Positions 62,118-64,000 of a DNA stretch of 64,000 bases are shown here, in pieces. Under the pieces are notes generated by a model. That model made no database searches and was not told the origin of the DNA. It saw only the letters and a list, made by a program, of their open reading frames with translations. Each line of letters opens with the position of its first letter. Position 1 is the stretch's first letter. This stretch comes from Algoriphagus sp. AK58 (GTDB taxonomy: Bacteria; Bacteroidota; Bacteroidia; Cytophagales; Cyclobacteriaceae): contig NZ_QEIG01000008.1 in assembly GCF_014324365.1 (NCBI RefSeq), positions 496,001 to 560,000 of the forward strand. The letters run 5' to 3'. The translations under genes were made by a program, and so were the position numbers.

Positions 62118-62613
62118 GCTAGTTCCCGAAAGACGAAAGAGTCCTATTTATTTGATCATCAGGATGGATTGTCTGCCCAAAACCCTATTTTTCGGAAAAT
62201 CGGTTGTCTCCTCTGTTCGAAAAATTTTCCAACACACCTGAAGCCCAGCACAAATTTTTCATTTGCTTTTTCTGCTTGATCAAGGAGAAGATTACCTTAT
62301 TGAGATCTTACCCATCCACTCCGATCAAGAAACTCCACAATCTTTGACCTTGGACTTAGGAACCTTTGCCTCAAACTTTCTCCAGAAAAAGAAATCCAAC
62401 CGATGACCAATGTCTGTACTTACACACAATTGCCAGAAGTGCCACTCAGAGGTCAAAATCGAAGGGAATTATAGTTTGGGCGAAAGGATCTTGTAGCAAA
62501 TCAACTTAAACAACATTTAGTACAGTGCAGGACAGTTATCCTAATTATCATTTTTATTTTTAATAAAAATCAAAATTTTATAGTAGTTACACCCTTCTTG
62601 ATATTTCGAAAAA
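62118..62613. other. 496-base gap with possible gene remnants
   Basis: No gene of normal length is seen. The left part is unremarkable, a possible broken reading frame lies at 62242-62496, and the last 100 bases are AT-rich and probably contain the promoter of the PSD1 gene at 62614. No terminator was found for the hydrolase. Confidence 0.5.
62242..62496 (+). pseudogene. Possible broken reading frame with a CxxCH motif
   Basis: One frame runs from 62242 to a TGA at 62404-62406 and continues in phase to a TAG at 62494-62496. The first part reads LLFLLDQGEDYLIEILPIH and more; the second has an own ATG at 62410 and reads MSVLTHNCQKCHSEVKIEG, with CQKCH as a haem-type or zinc-type motif. It has no recognisable family and is too short for a normal cytochrome. 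It may be a decayed gene or chance. Confidence 0.25.
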
Positions 62614-64000
62614 ATGGAGTTAAAATTTTTGAACAAGAGATATTTCCTTATTTATGGATTTGGGATTACTGTTTTACTATTCTTTTTGGGATCATGCGAA
62701 GAATCCAGCCGAGTCAACATTTTAGAAAAAAATCTACCAGATCAAGTAAGTTATAACTTTCATATTCGCCCTATTCTTTCGGATAAATGTTTTGCCTGTC
62801 ATGGACCAGACGCTAACAAACGTGAGGCAGGATTGAGGCTAGACGTCGAAGAAGAGGCATTCAGGATGCTTAAAGAAACTCCTGGAGCATACGCATTGGT
62901 CAAGGGGCAACCTAACGAATCTGAAGTTTATCACCGAATAATCACTGATGATCCTAGTCGGCAAATGCCCCCTCCAGACTCTAAATTGACTCTAACCAAC
63001 TATGAAATAGAGTTAATTAGAAAATGGATCCAACAAGGCGCAACTTATGAGCCTCATTGGGCATTTGTACCTCCCTCAAAGTCCGTGCTGCCAGAAGTAA
63101 CCGAAAATTCCTGGCCAAAAAATGAAATTGATTTTTTTATTCTTTCAAAACTGGAAGAAGTCGGGCTAATCCACAACCCGGAGGCAGACAAAGAATCTTT
63201 GCTCAAAAGGCTTTGCCTGGATCTGACTGGATTGCCCCCTAGCATTGAACAAATGGATCAATTCTTAGAAGATTCCTCGCCGGATGCCTACGAGAGAATG
63301 GTGGACAGGCTGCTTTCAAACCCAGCTTTTGGTGAAAAAATGGCAGTACTCTGGATGGATATTTCTCGATTTGCAGATTCCCATGGTTTCCAGGACGACA
63401 GCTACAGGAGTCAATGGCCATGGAGAGATTGGGTGATCTATGCCTTTAATAAGAATATGCCTTATGACCAGTTTATCACGTGGCAACTGGCTGGTGATTT
63501 AATCCCAAACGCGACCAAAGAACAAATTTTGGCAACCGGATTTAACAGAAACCATAAAATTACCGAGGAAGGAGGTGTAGTTCAGGAAGAATACCGAGTG
63601 ATGTACGTCACAGACCGAGCCAACACCGTGAGTAAATCTCTTTTGGGAATAACTATGGAGTGTGCCAGCTGTCATGACCATAAATACGATCCAATATCCC
63701 AAAAAGATTACTACTCATTTTATGCTTTTTTCAACAATGTAAAAGAAAAAGGACTTGAATCAACGGTAGGTGGTCCGGAGACCTATGCTAAAACTCCATT
63801 GATGTACATTTCAAATGATGACTCAGAAAAAATCCTGCAATTCATCAACAAGAAAGACACCTTGGATATCATAGTATCTGTCATGGGGGAATTGGATTCC
63901 ATCCGACCCACTTTTGTCTTAGAAAGGGGAGCATATGATCAGCCTACTGAACCCGTGATTGCCTCCACACCAGAATCTATCCTGAGATTTGGACCTAATT
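62614..64000 (+). CDS. Second PSD1/DUF1549 cytochrome protein, N-terminal part, without LamG
   Basis: The frame starts at ATG 62614 and is open to the window edge (462 codons). It is a lipoprotein (LLFFLGSCEES) with CFACH at residue 59, DQVSYNFHIRPILSDK, the DUF1549 stretch HSRFAD-like DISRFADSHGFQDD and a second haem-type motif [11 protein letters not shown] at residue 350. It aligns with the gene at 23872 but then passes straight to FVLERGAYDQPTEPV, the start of the DUF1553 part, so the LamG domain of the other copy is missing. A DUF1501 partner is expected just beyond the right edge. Confidence 0.94.
   Translation, partial: MELKFLNKRYFLIYGFGITVLLFFLGSCEESSRVNILEKNLPDQVSYNFHIRPILSDKCFACHGPDANKREAGLRLDVEEEAFRMLKETPGAYALVKGQPNESEVYHRIITDDPSRQMPPPDSKLTLTNYEIELIRKWIQQGATYEPHWAFVPPSKSVLPEVTENSWPKNEIDFFILSKLEEVGLIHNPEADKESLLKRLCLDLTGLPPSIEQMDQFLEDSSPDAYERMVDRLLSNPAFGEKMAVLWMDISRFADSHGFQDDSYRSQWPWRDWVIYAFNKNMPYDQFITWQLAGDLIPNATKEQILATGFNRNHKITEEGGVVQEEYRVMYVTDRANTVSKSLLGITMECASCHDHKYDPISQKDYYSFYAFFNNVKEKGLESTVGGPETYAKTPLMYISNDDSEKILQFINKKDTLDIIVSVMGELDSIRPTFVLERGAYDQPTEPVIASTPESILRFGPN

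Noticed and set aside
1..64000. tRNA or rRNA genes
   Set aside because: None recognised on reading the gaps; a tRNAscan run would confirm.

Overview
The window comes from a chromosome of a Bacteroidota member, most likely of the order Cytophagales (Cyclobacteriaceae, Algoriphagus-like). This is an inference from gene content and style: weak ribosome binding sites, a Bacteroidota promoter (TTG, 18 bases, TAnnTTTG) before sucD, a geranylgeranylglycerol-phosphate type UbiA enzyme, a NagB fused to a PIG-L domain, planctomycete-type cytochrome/DUF1501 genes, two Gfo/Idh/MocA oxidoreductases with Tat leaders, and a beta-propeller histidine kinase. No rRNA, tRNA, CRISPR array, prophage or complete insertion sequence was seen.

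Layout. 0-8 kb: the start of methylmalonyl-CoA mutase small subunit, dnaA, a RelE/ParE-type toxin-antitoxin pair, meaB with two envelope proteins, a hemJ-SCO-cytochrome c operon, and a class IV aminotransferase. 8-15 kb: a long minus-strand run of a propeller histidine kinase, a receiver-kinase hybrid, an ABC ATPase, an FtsX-like permease with a His/acid-rich loop, and a small exported Cys protein. The last three resemble the zinc-regulated ABC cluster of Pseudomonas. 15-23 kb: sucD, a CBS/DUF294 protein, the NagB fusion, a ROK kinase, a nitrilase and a VapBC-like pair. 24-30 kb: a tight three-gene locus (PSD1 cytochrome protein with a LamG domain, DUF1501 Tat protein, DUF2231/cytochrome/leucine-rich-repeat membrane protein). 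30-38 kb: a CPBP-like membrane protein, a Gfo/Idh oxidoreductase, a UbiA enzyme, proBA, a DUF4153 protein and a rhodanese. 38-50 kb: scattered enzymes (penicillin acylase, GreA-like protein, Gfo/Idh, HbpS-like protein, retropepsin-like protease, patatin, alpha/beta hydrolase, CHAD protein, alcohol dehydrogenase, outer-membrane protein). 50-64 kb: a split ThrE exporter, Hsp20, formate-tetrahydrofolate ligase, an M28 peptidase, a PQQ-type sugar dehydrogenase fused to a cytochrome, a papain-like protease, an alpha-galactosidase-like hydrolase, and the start of a second PSD1 cytochrome gene.

How genes work together. SCO, cytochrome c and HemJ point to respiratory haem and copper biogenesis. MutA and MeaB belong to the methylmalonyl-CoA pathway, and SucD to the TCA step that follows it. 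NagB and the ROK kinase suggest amino-sugar catabolism. The two PSD1 loci, the PQQ dehydrogenase fusion, the Gfo/Idh enzymes and the glycoside hydrolase suggest envelope-located oxidation and breakdown of carbohydrates with c-type cytochromes as electron acceptors; this is inference.

The most unusual items are a 130-bp intergenic repeat present twice in opposite orientation 37 kb apart, one copy split by a 25-bp insert of a second repeat family; a 516-bp element with imperfect terminal inverted repeats and no transposase; a perfect FNR-type palindrome before hsp20; a histidine kinase with His-Gly in place of His-Glu; and the ABC/kinase run at 8-15 kb.
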